DNA from: an uncultured Candidatus Saccharibacteria bacterium
Lineage (GTDB): Bacteria > Patescibacteriota > Saccharimonadia > Saccharimonadales > Saccharimonadaceae
Length of the DNA: 30,053 nt
Assembly: GCA_937958235.1 (NCBI GenBank)
Contig: CALFGG010000082.1
Location: 1-30,053, forward strand
Direction of reading: 5' to 3'
Made by a program: the position numbers and the translations under genes. Numbering within the stretch: the first letter of the stretch is position 1; every line of letters begins with the position of its first letter. This document shows positions 6,747 to 15,897 of this stretch, in pieces. Under the pieces are notes generated by a model. That model saw only the letters and a program-made list of their open reading frames with translations, was not told the origin of the DNA and did no database searches.

Positions 6747-8045
6747 CTACTTAACGAAGGCAAATTTGTTTTTACCACGCTTTAAGACAGATAGTGTATT
6801 GATTTCGTAGCTTAGGTCAGTTACTTTTTGACCATTAACAGAGATTGCATTGCCAGAGATCAACTGCTTAGCTTCAGAGCGCGAGGAGCAAAGCTCAGTT
6901 TCTGTGAGTGCATCAAGGAGAAGGATTGAGCCTGATTTTTCTGCAAGTTTTAGGGTTGGAAGAAGGAGAGAAACAGATTCAACTTCAGATTCAGAGAGAG
7001 TTTCTAGACGACGGTCGCCGAAGAGGAGCTCCGTAAGAAGCATGGCAGCATTTGCGGAATTCTTGCCGTGAACAACTTCGGTAACATTTTTGGCAAGAGC
7101 CTTTTGTGCAAGACGCTGTTCAGGATGAGCTTTGTGCTCTGCGAGAATTTGATCGATGGTCGCTTTATCAAGCACAGAGTAGATCTTGATAAGATATTCG
7201 ACAGCCTCGTCAGCCTGATTGAGCCAAAATTGGTAAAAATCAAAGACAGAAGTAAAATTACCAGAGCCATTATCGGAGCTGGCTAGCCAGACGGCATTAC
7301 CTTCGGATTTGCCAAATTTGCGACCAGTAACGGGGTCGATAACAAGTGGAGTAGACCAAACGTCAGCACGTCCACCCTCGAGACGCTTGATGAGATGAAC
7401 ACCAGTAGAGGCGTTACCGAACTGATCGGCACCACAAAGCTGAAGATTGATACCATGAGTACGATAGAGATGAAGAAAATCATAACCTTGAATAAGTGTG
7501 TAAGAAAACTCAGCGTAGGAGATACCAGAGCCACCCTCACCAATACGGTTCTGGATGAACTTGCGGTCAAGAAGCTGGGTCATAGAGAAGCTCTTGCCAA
7601 CAGAACGAAGAAAATCCAAGAAGTTTATGCCTTTAAACCAATCTAGGTTATCAACCATGGTAAGCTCGTAATGATCATTGGTAGGATCGCCGTCACCGAG
7701 AGTGTTGGCCGCACCATCAGGGCTAATGATAGACTCCATCTGCTTCTTGATGCAGTTTTTATTGTGATCAATTTCTTCCAGAGTCTTTAGATCGCGCTCG
7801 CCATTTTCTTTGGGGTCACCAATTTGTCCAGTTGCACCACCGACTAGGAGATAAGGTTGATATCCGTGACGAACAAAGCAGGCACACATCATGAGAGCGG
7901 CTAGATTACCAATTGTGAGAGAATCGGCAGAAGGATCGGCACCGAAATAGAATTTTTTATTTTCACGCTGATCGATTTCTGCTGGATTTTTGATTGTGTT
8001 TTCGGCGACAAAACCGCGCCAGGCTAGTTCTTCGGATAATTTCAT
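6747..8045 (-). CDS. tyrS: Tyrosyl-tRNA synthetase
   Basis: This enzyme charges tRNA-Tyr using ATP. The 432-residue product has FGADPSADSLTIGNL (~34-48, the HIGH-type signature as TIGN), the tyrosine-pocket segments SYAEFSYTLIQGYDF and LQLCGADQFGN, and a KFGKS motif (243-247, the KMSKS loop). A C-terminal S4 RNA-binding domain spans about the last 65 residues. The frame extends 11 codons further upstream to 8078, but the start at 8045 fits the family N-terminus (LSEELAWRGF). It also sits 6 nt after TGCTACAAT, which would lie inside the longer version. The message is therefore probably leaderless. Confidence 0.95.
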   Translation of the reverse strand: MKLSEELAWRGFVAENTIKNPAEIDQRENKKFYFGADPSADSLTIGNLAALMMCACFVRHGYQPYLLVGGATGQIGDPKENGERDLKTLEEIDHNKNCIKKQMESIISPDGAANTLGDGDPTNDHYELTMVDNLDWFKGINFLDFLRSVGKSFSMTQLLDRKFIQNRIGEGGSGISYAEFSYTLIQGYDFLHLYRTHGINLQLCGADQFGNASTGVHLIKRLEGGRADVWSTPLVIDPVTGRKFGKSEGNAVWLASSDNGSGNFTSVFDFYQFWLNQADEAVEYLIKIYSVLDKATIDQILAEHKAHPEQRLAQKALAKNVTEVVHGKNSANAAMLLTELLFGDRRLETLSESEVESVSLLLPTLKLAEKSGSILLLDALTETELCSSRSEAKQLISGNAISVNGQKVTDLSYEINTLSVLKRGKNKFAFVK

Positions 8046-8051
8046 ATCTTT

Positions 8052-8060
8052 ATTGTAGCA
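8052..8060 (-). promoter_or_regulatory. Extended -10 of leaderless tyrS
   Basis: TGCTACAAT on the minus strand, 6 nt before the ATG at 8045. A TTGAAA-like hexamer about 15 nt further upstream may be the -35. This box decides the start codon. Confidence 0.55.
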
Positions 8061-8098
8061 CAGAGGGCGCGGTTTCAAATCTTTAGTCCAGTTTTTGT

Positions 8099-8160
8099 AA
8101 TATGGGAACTATTTTTAGTTTGACTTTACAATATGGGGACTATTTTAGCTCGACTAATTT
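8099..8160. repeat. Imperfect 31-bp direct repeat, two copies
   Basis: The segment starting AATATGGGAACTATTTTT at 8099 recurs at 8130 with a few substitutions and a one-base length difference. It lies between the PBP stop codon and the tyrS promoter. Function is unknown. Confidence 0.5.
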
Positions 8161-11041
8161 AAGGGCGTGTAATCGTGTCGGTGGCTTCGTACCCCTTATC
8201 ATCAGTCAAGGTGATGGTGATGGTAGATTCGGTACCTGTCATAGTGTAATTTGGATCATTGAGTCCAGATGAAGCGGATCCACTTTTAACTACAGCACCA
8301 TCAACGGCGATGACATATCTTGCGGAAGAGGCCGAGCCAGCAGTTACGGTGAACTTAAGATGAGTTGAAGAGGAGATGGTACGAGTATTAAAGGAAACAG
8401 ATGGTGGGGTATACGAACAATCATCCTCAGTGTTTGGATCATAGCCGTTTGGATCGGTGGCGTAAGTCTTATTCTTGGAGATTGGGTCAATTGAATAAGT
8501 GATATCAACGTCTACGGTGAGAGCTGGAAGAGTACAGCTAGCGGCCTTCTTCTTAGTGTATTTATTGAATTTCATGGATTCCTTTTGGATACCGTTGTTC
8601 TTACTATTGAACCAGCTTGGCCAAATATCGGTAATACCATTCACAGTGAGAGTTTGCATCCCAGCGGGTTGAACTGGTTTATCACCAGATTTCCACTTGC
8701 CATCAGCGGCATAAACCTGGGTATGGACTGGTGCCATATAGTCGCTGACAACCGTACGAACGATATCATTAGAGCTATTCCAAAGGTCGGAACCGTCATG
8801 GTTTCCGTTCCAAACAACAGTGGCGACTGCAGAGGAGTAGGAGGCGATAAGAGAGTCTTTAGTGACGGCAGAGTTGGTAGTGGTGGTGGTACCAGTTTTA
8901 GTGGCAGTCCAGACACCTGGAACAACGAAACCTTTAGCACGAGCGAGAGAGCCCCAAACCATAGTACGAGCATTAGCATCACCAAGAATATCAGTTATCA
9001 TGTAGGCAGCTTGAGCGTCAAGAGCACGCTTCCCCGCGTTATCTTCCCACTTTTCAACTACATCGCCAGAAGAATTTTTCACCTCAAGGACATAGGCAAG
9101 TGGCTTATAGACACCACCGCGAGCGAGCGAGGCGTAGGCGTTAGCGTGTTCAATAGGGCGGACATTACAGCCAGAGCCGATGGCGATAGAGAGACCGGCG
9201 GAAGTGTCGGTACAGTAGGAAAGATCACCAAGCTCGTGCGCAACCTTTAAGCTATTTTCAACCCCGTTGATATAGAGGGCCTTGACGGCTGGAATATTAA
9301 GAGAGTTAGCAAGCGACTTACGAATTGGGATGTTACCGTAGAAGATACCAGTGTAATTACGGAGCATACAGCTACCAGTGAAGCCAGCACAGTAATATTT
9401 GTCGATGTTTTCATCTTTAAGTATCGAACCAGCACCATAATTAATGCCTTCACGCTGAGCGAAAAGTGGAGCGTAGTCGAGGATTGGCTTGATGGTTGAA
9501 CCTGGCTCAAGAAGAGCAGTGGCGGCATTAACTTCACCATAAACTGGCTTATTCCAATCAGTTGAGCCGACCATAGCAATAATTTGTCCGGTTTCGACAT
9601 CGACGGAAGATAGAGAGATATTATCACTACCGTTACGGCTCATCAGTTTAGCACCATTAGCAACGGCAGCTTCAGCGAGCTGCTGAGCACGGAGATCGAG
9701 GGAGGTCTTAATAGTGAAACCACCAGCACGCATGGTCTTTACACCATATTTTTCTTCTAGCTGTTTCTTTACTTCAAGAACAAAATGAGGGGCTTTAATA
9801 TCTGTATAGCGACTAACTTCTGGCTGAATTTCATCTAAGATATTAACTTTTTTGGCTTCATTAGCCTGATCTTCAGTGATATAACCCATTTTAACCATAA
9901 CGTCGAGAGTCTTTTGCTGTCTAGCAATAAGGGCACTATTGGCAGCAGTATTATATGGACTGAGGTAGGATGGATTGTTTGGGATAGAGGCAAGAAGAGC
10001 AGACTCAGCTAGAGTGAGCTCCTTGGCAGATTTTTTGAAATAAGCCTGAGCAGCACTTTCCACACCATTGCGACGGCCGCCATATGGAGACTCGTTGAGA
10101 TACATGGTGATGATCTGTTCCTTGGAATACATTTTCTCGAGCTCTAAGGCAAGGATCATTTCCTTAATTTTGCGAGGAAGTCCGGAAACAGTACGGTTAC
10201 TGGCTTCATCCGAGAAATAAACTTGCTTGATAAGCTGCTGGGTTAAAGTTGAACCACCCTGGACGCCGCGGCCGGTAACTGTGGAGATGGCGGCACGGAT
10301 AAGAGCGAAGAAGTTGACACCTGGGTGATTATAGAATTCGCGGTCCTCGATGGCAACCGTAGCTTGACGCATATAAGTAGCAATATTTTCGCCGTCTGCA
10401 ACGAGTCGATAATCACCATCGCCTTTATCCTCCCAAAGAAGTTGACCATTACGATCTAGATAGGTATTGACGGTACCTGAAACTTTCATTTGATCAAGGC
10501 GGATCTCATCGAGATCTTTTTTGTAATAGAGGAAAAGGCCACCAATAGCGATAACAGAGATAAGGAAGAGGACGGCGGCAGATTTTAGGAAGAAGAAGAG
10601 ACCTTTCTTTGAGAAGATAAAACGGAAAACACGCTTTGGATGAAGCCTGGCAAAGAAGCGTTTAACTGGATCTTTAGGAAGTTTGGCGAGCTCTTCTGCA
10701 TCTTTACGAGCTTTTGCTTCTTTCTTGGCGCGACTGCGATAAATAAGAGATGAATATAGATTCATTTTCTGATCTTTTTTGTGAAAGATAGAACGCTTTG
10801 GAGCTTTTGTTTCAGATTTTTTCATGGTAGAAGGTTTTTCAGTTTTGACAGATTCTTGACGAACTGTTTTTTGAGAAGAGCTAGTTGCTATACGACTTGA
10901 GATGCGAGTTTGTACACGATCAGTATCGCGATTGATCGAACGCCCAACCAGGGGGTCGCCACTAGTTCTTGTTGTTTTTCCCTGTTTTTCCATAGCGGTT
11001 TTTTCTTTATCCTTACCAGTATTAACCACCCTGTCCTCCAT
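8159..11041 (-). CDS. Class A penicillin-binding protein (bifunctional transglycosylase/transpeptidase)
   Basis: This enzyme polymerises and cross-links peptidoglycan outside the cytoplasmic membrane. The 960-residue protein begins with ~145 mostly basic cytoplasmic residues and one membrane helix (~147-173). A GT51 glycosyltransferase domain follows: EDREFYNHPG with catalytic E232, GGSTLTQQLIKQ at 262-273 and the KIKEMILALELEK motif. The transpeptidase domain has STIK (515-518, acylated serine), SLN (580-582) and KTG (715-717), so all three active-site motifs are intact. The last ~90 residues look like an extracellular Ig-like beta domain after a short Cys-containing linker. A TATAAT lies 20 nt before the ATG, implying a very short leader without a ribosome site. 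Confidence 0.95.
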   Translation of the reverse strand: MEDRVVNTGKDKEKTAMEKQGKTTRTSGDPLVGRSINRDTDRVQTRISSRIATSSSQKTVRQESVKTEKPSTMKKSETKAPKRSIFHKKDQKMNLYSSLIYRSRAKKEAKARKDAEELAKLPKDPVKRFFARLHPKRVFRFIFSKKGLFFFLKSAAVLFLISVIAIGGLFLYYKKDLDEIRLDQMKVSGTVNTYLDRNGQLLWEDKGDGDYRLVADGENIATYMRQATVAIEDREFYNHPGVNFFALIRAAISTVTGRGVQGGSTLTQQLIKQVYFSDEASNRTVSGLPRKIKEMILALELEKMYSKEQIITMYLNESPYGGRRNGVESAAQAYFKKSAKELTLAESALLASIPNNPSYLSPYNTAANSALIARQQKTLDVMVKMGYITEDQANEAKKVNILDEIQPEVSRYTDIKAPHFVLEVKKQLEEKYGVKTMRAGGFTIKTSLDLRAQQLAEAAVANGAKLMSRNGSDNISLSSVDVETGQIIAMVGSTDWNKPVYGEVNAATALLEPGSTIKPILDYAPLFAQREGINYGAGSILKDENIDKYYCAGFTGSCMLRNYTGIFYGNIPIRKSLANSLNIPAVKALYINGVENSLKVAHELGDLSYCTDTSAGLSIAIGSGCNVRPIEHANAYASLARGGVYKPLAYVLEVKNSSGDVVEKWEDNAGKRALDAQAAYMITDILGDANARTMVWGSLARAKGFVVPGVWTATKTGTTTTTNSAVTKDSLIASYSSAVATVVWNGNHDGSDLWNSSNDIVRTVVSDYMAPVHTQVYAADGKWKSGDKPVQPAGMQTLTVNGITDIWPSWFNSKNNGIQKESMKFNKYTKKKAASCTLPALTVDVDITYSIDPISKNKTYATDPNGYDPNTEDDCSYTPPSVSFNTRTISSSTHLKFTVTAGSASSARYVIAVDGAVVKSGSASSGLNDPNYTMTGTESTITITLTDDKGYEATDTITRP

Positions 11042-11061
11042 TTTATTGACAATTTTTTATA

Positions 11062-11067
11062 ATTATA
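11062..11067 (-). promoter_or_regulatory. Candidate -10 of the PBP gene
   Basis: TATAAT on the minus strand, about 20 nt before the start codon. A perfect 7-bp inverted repeat (11077-11083 with 11089-11095, TTTAGTT/AACTAAA) covers the place where a -35 would be and could be an operator. Confidence 0.4.
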
Positions 11068-11146
11068 CACTCGTGCTTTAGTTAGAGCAACTAAATATTC
11101 TTACATTTTCAGTAGATTAAAATCCAAAAATTGTGAGTCAAAACGA

Positions 11147-11175
11147 TGGACTTATGTTTTTATTTTCTTTATAAT
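11147..11175 (+). promoter_or_regulatory. Candidate promoter of the glycine-rich operon
   Basis: TGGACT (11147-11152), a 17-nt spacer and TATAAT (11170-11175). A GGAGG ribosome site at 11195-11199 lies 8 nt before the ATG at 11208. A TTG at 11193 in the same frame overlaps this ribosome site and is therefore an unlikely start. Confidence 0.5.
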
Positions 11176-11207
11176 GGTAATGATTATATTCTTTGGAGGT
11201 CATAAGA

Positions 11208-13484
11208 ATGTATATAACAGGAAGGTCAAAAATAAATATGAAAAAAATTACAAGGAGAGCACTGGGCAAAAATCTAGCACCAGTCTTTAGTCTCTTGGGA
11301 TGCCTTGCAGTTTTTGCAATCTCCCTGCTAATTTATTCTAGTACTTATGCGGTAGTGACGTATGGCAACCAAAATACTGCTAGCACTGATACGTCTACCA
11401 ATGGATATTATCTGACGATTTCACATAGAAACGCGGTTACATTTGGAATAGACAACACTTCGTTTAATCAAACACTAAAAGCACCTGCACAAATTGGTGT
11501 AACGACAAATTCTTTAACTGGATATAAGTTATACATAACGGGAGCTGATAGTAATCTAAAAACAGATGACGGGTTACATACGATTCCGTATGATAACTTA
11601 ACAGCAAGTCCAGTCCAGAAAACCAACTTAACGCAAAATAGTTGGGGGATCTTTATAAAGAAGAGTGGGCAGGATTATGTAATTCCACTCTGCACGATTA
11701 GCGAATTAACTGAAGCCTGTTTAATTGCCGAAAGCAATGCACCCGTAACAAATGCGCAACCAGACGTATCGTTTGGCGTGCATGTTGGCACTAACATTGC
11801 AAACGGATCCTATCATTCAGTCCCACTAGTTTATTCGGCGGTTCTAAATACTAGTTCAACGGCAGAATTTCCAATTCGTAATATCACGAACACTAAAGTT
11901 CCTTTGATGCAAAACGGCGATGCGGTGACCAGTTCGACAAATAAAAAATTAAAACATCGTTTTGAAATTGAAGTTCCAATTTTGGAGCTTGACCGTGCAA
12001 TGGTAAGACCTGATCCAAGTATGTATACCGTAACCGTCGGTGGGATAAAATGCGATGTCGAGGATTCATTTGCAAAAACTAAGGATGGGGTCACTTTTGC
12101 CTGCGTGGCCGATTTTAGTACCGCAAATCCTAAGTTTTATGCAGGCCAAAAAGCAGAAGTAGTGGTAACAACTAAACCATACGGATATACATTCTCAAAA
12201 CAAAACGCAGTAGAGTTTATATCTGCGGAATCGACTTTTGGTTATACTGGAGGACCACAAGAAATGGTGGCTCCAATAAAGGGCAAGTATCTTATTCAAG
12301 CAATGGGAGCAAATGGCGCAGATCGTACAGCTGCTCAGGCAGGATTATACTGGTACGGTTCACCTAATACATTCCTTGGAGGAAGAGGTGGATATTCAGC
12401 AGGATATAAAGATTTTGAGGCAGGCGAAAAATCAATGGTTTTTGTCGGAGGCAAAGGTGAACCTGGAAATGATAACGGCACCGTTGGTTACTATGCAAAA
12501 GGTGGATTTAATGGTGGTGGAAATGGGTCACCTGGATTACTAATACATGGAACCACTATGAATGCATGGGGTGGCAATGGAGGAGGAGGAAGCTCCGATG
12601 TTAGACCTTACGAAATAGATGATTATGTACAATTCATTCATCATCGTGATAAACGTACGGACGGTTGGCGAGACCCGTCAAACATTCTTCTTAATGATGG
12701 GCCATGGGCAAATTTACCAATGGGCCATTATCAAGCTGTGATTAAAACTGTAAACTTGCCGGATGCTGATTTTGAAGGAGTTTTAGCCTATTACGACCTT
12801 AACTATGCTAGTCTCAGCGATGTTTATACCCAAAAAATTGGGGATTATATTCTTGTTTATTTTAACTATACTGGAACGCCAGCAGCCACTCATTTGCCTG
12901 CCGGAAATGCTGGTCCAGCAATTGAAATAAGATTAAAGGTTAAAACAACAAATCAGGCAGCTGATATTACGAGTATGAAATTTTATAATATGCTTAAAAG
13001 AGAAATAGTGGCTGGGGGTGGTGCAGGAGGGTCACTAACACATCTAGGTGGAAACGGTGGTGGCGCATATGCAGGTAATAGCTGGTACATTGGGCCATCT
13101 TCTGAACCCAATCGTCTTAACTTCCTTGATGGACTTGGTGCCGACAATACAACAGGCGACGGTGGGGGAGTTGGATTTGGTGCCTCCGCGCCCAAACATA
13201 ATAACGGCTATCCAGAATTTGGAGCTACAGGCGATATTCTTGGTCGGCCTGGGGCTGGCGGAGGATGGAATGGAGGATTCGTTGTGCAAGTTGCATACGA
13301 TCGCTTCAATGTTAGCGCTGGGGCTGGCGGGGGATCAGGCTATGTTGGTGGCGTTACTGAAGGTGTGTCATATGCAATGGGAGATGCTGGTCAACCAACC
13401 ACTCCTTGGACCAGCTTGGAGCCTAGCGATAAAAACGGGATTGTGAAAATAAGGATTGCCGACTATCAGGGCGGAGTTGAATAA
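11208..13484 (+). CDS. Secreted glycine-rich domain protein 1
   Basis: The 758-residue surface or secreted protein starts with a basic stretch and a hydrophobic helix (~25-45) ending in STYA-VV, a typical signal-peptidase site. An N-terminal beta-rich module (~50-215) has TGYKLY, NSWG, FGVHV and GSYHS motifs shared with the five other secreted proteins here. A linker domain (~220-340) contains two cysteines. The rest is a glycine-rich domain of the type found in bacterial adhesins and ALK-like receptors, with GKYLIQAMGANG, GGFNGGGNG, GGGGSSDVR and IVAGGGAGGS. It is interrupted at ~467-598 by a Gly-poor, aromatic-rich insert. There is no LPXTG or C-terminal anchor. The start at 11208 is fixed by GGAGG. 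It is the first gene of a two-gene operon with a paralog. Confidence 0.85.
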   Translation: MYITGRSKINMKKITRRALGKNLAPVFSLLGCLAVFAISLLIYSSTYAVVTYGNQNTASTDTSTNGYYLTISHRNAVTFGIDNTSFNQTLKAPAQIGVTTNSLTGYKLYITGADSNLKTDDGLHTIPYDNLTASPVQKTNLTQNSWGIFIKKSGQDYVIPLCTISELTEACLIAESNAPVTNAQPDVSFGVHVGTNIANGSYHSVPLVYSAVLNTSSTAEFPIRNITNTKVPLMQNGDAVTSSTNKKLKHRFEIEVPILELDRAMVRPDPSMYTVTVGGIKCDVEDSFAKTKDGVTFACVADFSTANPKFYAGQKAEVVVTTKPYGYTFSKQNAVEFISAESTFGYTGGPQEMVAPIKGKYLIQAMGANGADRTAAQAGLYWYGSPNTFLGGRGGYSAGYKDFEAGEKSMVFVGGKGEPGNDNGTVGYYAKGGFNGGGNGSPGLLIHGTTMNAWGGNGGGGSSDVRPYEIDDYVQFIHHRDKRTDGWRDPSNILLNDGPWANLPMGHYQAVIKTVNLPDADFEGVLAYYDLNYASLSDVYTQKIGDYILVYFNYTGTPAATHLPAGNAGPAIEIRLKVKTTNQAADITSMKFYNMLKREIVAGGGAGGSLTHLGGNGGGAYAGNSWYIGPSSEPNRLNFLDGLGADNTTGDGGGVGFGASAPKHNNGYPEFGATGDILGRPGAGGGWNGGFVVQVAYDRFNVSAGAGGGSGYVGGVTEGVSYAMGDAGQPTTPWTSLEPSDKNGIVKIRIADYQGGVE

Positions 13485-13502
13485 TAAGGAGACTGTCAAA
13501 AA

Positions 13503-15749
13503 GTGAGCATAAAGAAAGATTTTACAATTAAAAGTTGGTTCCCCGTTGTTTTGCTACCAGCTGCACTATTCTTTGCTGGTTTACTAATAATTAGTACATT
13601 TCTATTTATATACTCAAATACTTATGCGGTAGTGACGTATAGTAGTGAAACCAATACTAGTACATCACTTACTTCAGGACAAGGGTATTCAGTGAGCCTT
13701 ACTATGCCTAAGTCGGTCACTTTTGGTGTTGATGGTACTAATTCTAGCCAAACCATAAAAGCGGATGCCAAGGTCATTGTGACTACCAACTCCGTAACTG
13801 GATATAAACTATATCTTACTTCTGAATCGAAGAATTTAACGAATCCTTCTAATTTGTATGCAGTTAATTATGCGAACACTGGCAGTACTTCCATACAAAA
13901 ATCTAGCTTAGATGAAGACAATTGGGGAGTGTTTGTTAAGCGAAACAACGTTGATTACATAATCCCTATTTGCGGATCAGCAACTCTGACCGAAGAGTGT
14001 TTAGTTTCAAAAAGTTCAATACCCGTGACCAACGAGAAAGCGCCTATTGAATACGGAGTAAATATTAATGCCGCAACGGCTACGCCAGGCCATTATAACT
14101 CGGAACGCCTAGTTTATACTGCAATCGTCAATTCAAGTACAACCGGTGAATTTCCAATAACAATATTAGAGAATTCAAAAGTGCCACTACTTGCCAATGG
14201 CAATCACCTAGCAAGCTCAATAAAACACAGATTTAAAATAACAATACCGATACTTGAGAATATCTCTGAGGTGCTTGGAGAAGGTATAGAGGAACGATAC
14301 AAGGTTACTATTGGAAATAGATTTAATTGTAAAATTATCAACAATGGAATAGAGTATTCCGCTGATGGTTTTACGTTTGATTGTGTAGCAGATTTTAGTA
14401 CAGCTAACCCAAGGTTTCTCCCAGGACAAAAGGCTGATCTAGTAGTTGATACTATTCCATACGGATATACATATATAAAACAGAATGCAATTGAGTTCGT
14501 AACTGGTGAAAAGACTTTTAACTACACAGGTACACCACAGGAGATGGTGTCGGAAATAACTGGAAGATATATGATTGAGGCAATGGGTGCTAATGGTGGA
14601 GATCAAACGCAGGCTCAGGCGGGAGTGCACTGGTATGGTTCGAATGAAGTGTTAGCTCCCGGCATTGGAGGCTACACTTCCGGACTAAGGAATATGTTTG
14701 AGAATCAAAAATTTATGGTTTTTGTGGGTGGAAAGGGAGCATCGGCCGGTGATAGGGGGCCACAGGGGGGAGACGCTAAGGGAGGATTTAATGGGGGAGG
14801 CAATGGGGCAGCGGGGCTTTTGATACCAGGCACAAATACTTATAGTTTTGGTGGGGCTGGGGGTGGCGGTAGTAGCGACATCAGACCAGATGTAGAGGAA
14901 TACGCACAATTTCATAATTTAAGATATCGGAATGGAAGAGATCAATCTGATATATTATTAAATGATGGACCATGGGCAAACTTATCTTACGGCACATATC
15001 AGGCGGTAATAAAAACTGTGAATTTGCCAGATTCCGATTTTGAAGGATTACTAGCTTATTATGACTATGGATATCATTATCTATCTGACGTGTATTACCA
15101 GAAATTCGGTGACTATATATTAGTGTATTTTAATTATCCAGTTGGCTCACCAGCAGCAACACATCTTCCTGGAGGAGCTCCTGGGCCTGCAGTTGAGATT
15201 CGATTAAAAGTAAAAACAACTAATCAGGTTGCCGACATAACAAGTATGAAGTTTTACCCAACAAATGACAGGATAATAGTAGCTGGAGGAGGGGCAGGGG
15301 GGTCTTATATTGCAAAAGGTGGAAATGGTGGAGGATTGACTGGGACAAAACCATTTTATCTCGGTAGCGTGGCGGATCCAAATTATGGCGGATTTAGATT
15401 CCCTGACGGAGGAAATCAAGGTGCAGGTGGTGGGGCAGGATTTGGAGCATCCGCACCGACACACGGAGCAATCTACCCTAATACATCAATTGAAACAGCA
15501 GGAAGAGCAGGTGCTGGAGGAGGATGGTTCGGAGGATATACAGAACAAAGCGATTACAACACCAGTCCAGTGATTGGAGCTGGAGCGGGCGGAGGCTCTG
15601 GACACTTCCATTTTATGGTGACAAATGGAACTACTTATGGCTATGGAGAAGCTGGAAAAGATATGTCTCCATGGAGTACATTGCAACCTGCAGACAAGAA
15701 TGGAATTGTTCGTTTTAAACTCGTAAATTATGCTGGGATGGAAGTATAA
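13503..15749 (+). CDS. Secreted glycine-rich domain protein 2
   Basis: This is a tandem paralog of the preceding gene, which ends 18 nt upstream. The product has 748 residues with a GTG start and AAGGAG 11 nt upstream. It has the same plan: a signal helix ending in SNTYA-VV, a beta-rich module with TGYKLYLTS, NWGVF, YGVNI and GHYNS, a cysteine-containing linker, and then a glycine-rich domain. That domain (YMIEAMGANGGD, GGFNGGGNG, GGGGSSDIR, IIVAGGGAGG, GAGGGSG) carries the same insert at ~462-590. The insert keeps long near-identical blocks such as NDGPWANL, QAVIKTVNLPD and EIRLKVKTTNQ, so the nested arrangement predates the duplication. A binding or adhesion role is inferred from the architecture. 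Confidence 0.85.
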   Translation: MSIKKDFTIKSWFPVVLLPAALFFAGLLIISTFLFIYSNTYAVVTYSSETNTSTSLTSGQGYSVSLTMPKSVTFGVDGTNSSQTIKADAKVIVTTNSVTGYKLYLTSESKNLTNPSNLYAVNYANTGSTSIQKSSLDEDNWGVFVKRNNVDYIIPICGSATLTEECLVSKSSIPVTNEKAPIEYGVNINAATATPGHYNSERLVYTAIVNSSTTGEFPITILENSKVPLLANGNHLASSIKHRFKITIPILENISEVLGEGIEERYKVTIGNRFNCKIINNGIEYSADGFTFDCVADFSTANPRFLPGQKADLVVDTIPYGYTYIKQNAIEFVTGEKTFNYTGTPQEMVSEITGRYMIEAMGANGGDQTQAQAGVHWYGSNEVLAPGIGGYTSGLRNMFENQKFMVFVGGKGASAGDRGPQGGDAKGGFNGGGNGAAGLLIPGTNTYSFGGAGGGGSSDIRPDVEEYAQFHNLRYRNGRDQSDILLNDGPWANLSYGTYQAVIKTVNLPDSDFEGLLAYYDYGYHYLSDVYYQKFGDYILVYFNYPVGSPAATHLPGGAPGPAVEIRLKVKTTNQVADITSMKFYPTNDRIIVAGGGAGGSYIAKGGNGGGLTGTKPFYLGSVADPNYGGFRFPDGGNQGAGGGAGFGASAPTHGAIYPNTSIETAGRAGAGGGWFGGYTEQSDYNTSPVIGAGAGGGSGHFHFMVTNGTTYGYGEAGKDMSPWSTLQPADKNGIVRFKLVNYAGMEV

Positions 15750-15780
15750 TTACCTAACCTAGGCGAATTAAATATTATAA

Positions 15781-15812
15781 AATGAATATCTCAAATATGA
15801 GATATTCATTTT
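15781..15812 (+). terminator. Terminator of the glycine-rich operon
   Basis: A perfect 13-bp stem (15781-15793 with 15798-15810), a 4-nt loop and a short T tract, 31 nt after the stop codon. Confidence 0.7.
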
Positions 15813-15882
15813 ATATAAACTTGATTTATAGGGGCCACTTCTGAAAGCATAGTTATGGAATATAGTTTAGATGTGCTCTAAA

Positions 15883-15891
15883 TGATATAAT
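15883..15891 (+). promoter_or_regulatory. Extended -10 of leaderless PIN-TRAM gene
   Basis: TGATATAAT, 6 nt before the ATG at 15898. There is no ribosome site and no clear -35. Confidence 0.6.
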
Positions 15892-15897
15892 ACAGAT

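Noticed and set aside
8585..9250. 221-codon open frame on the plus strand
   Set aside because: It lies wholly antisense to the transpeptidase domain of the PBP, has no ribosome site or recognisable motifs, and is explained by codon bias of the real gene.
11193..11207. TTG start at 11193 for glycine-rich protein 1
   Set aside because: It overlaps the GGAGG ribosome site that serves the ATG at 11208.
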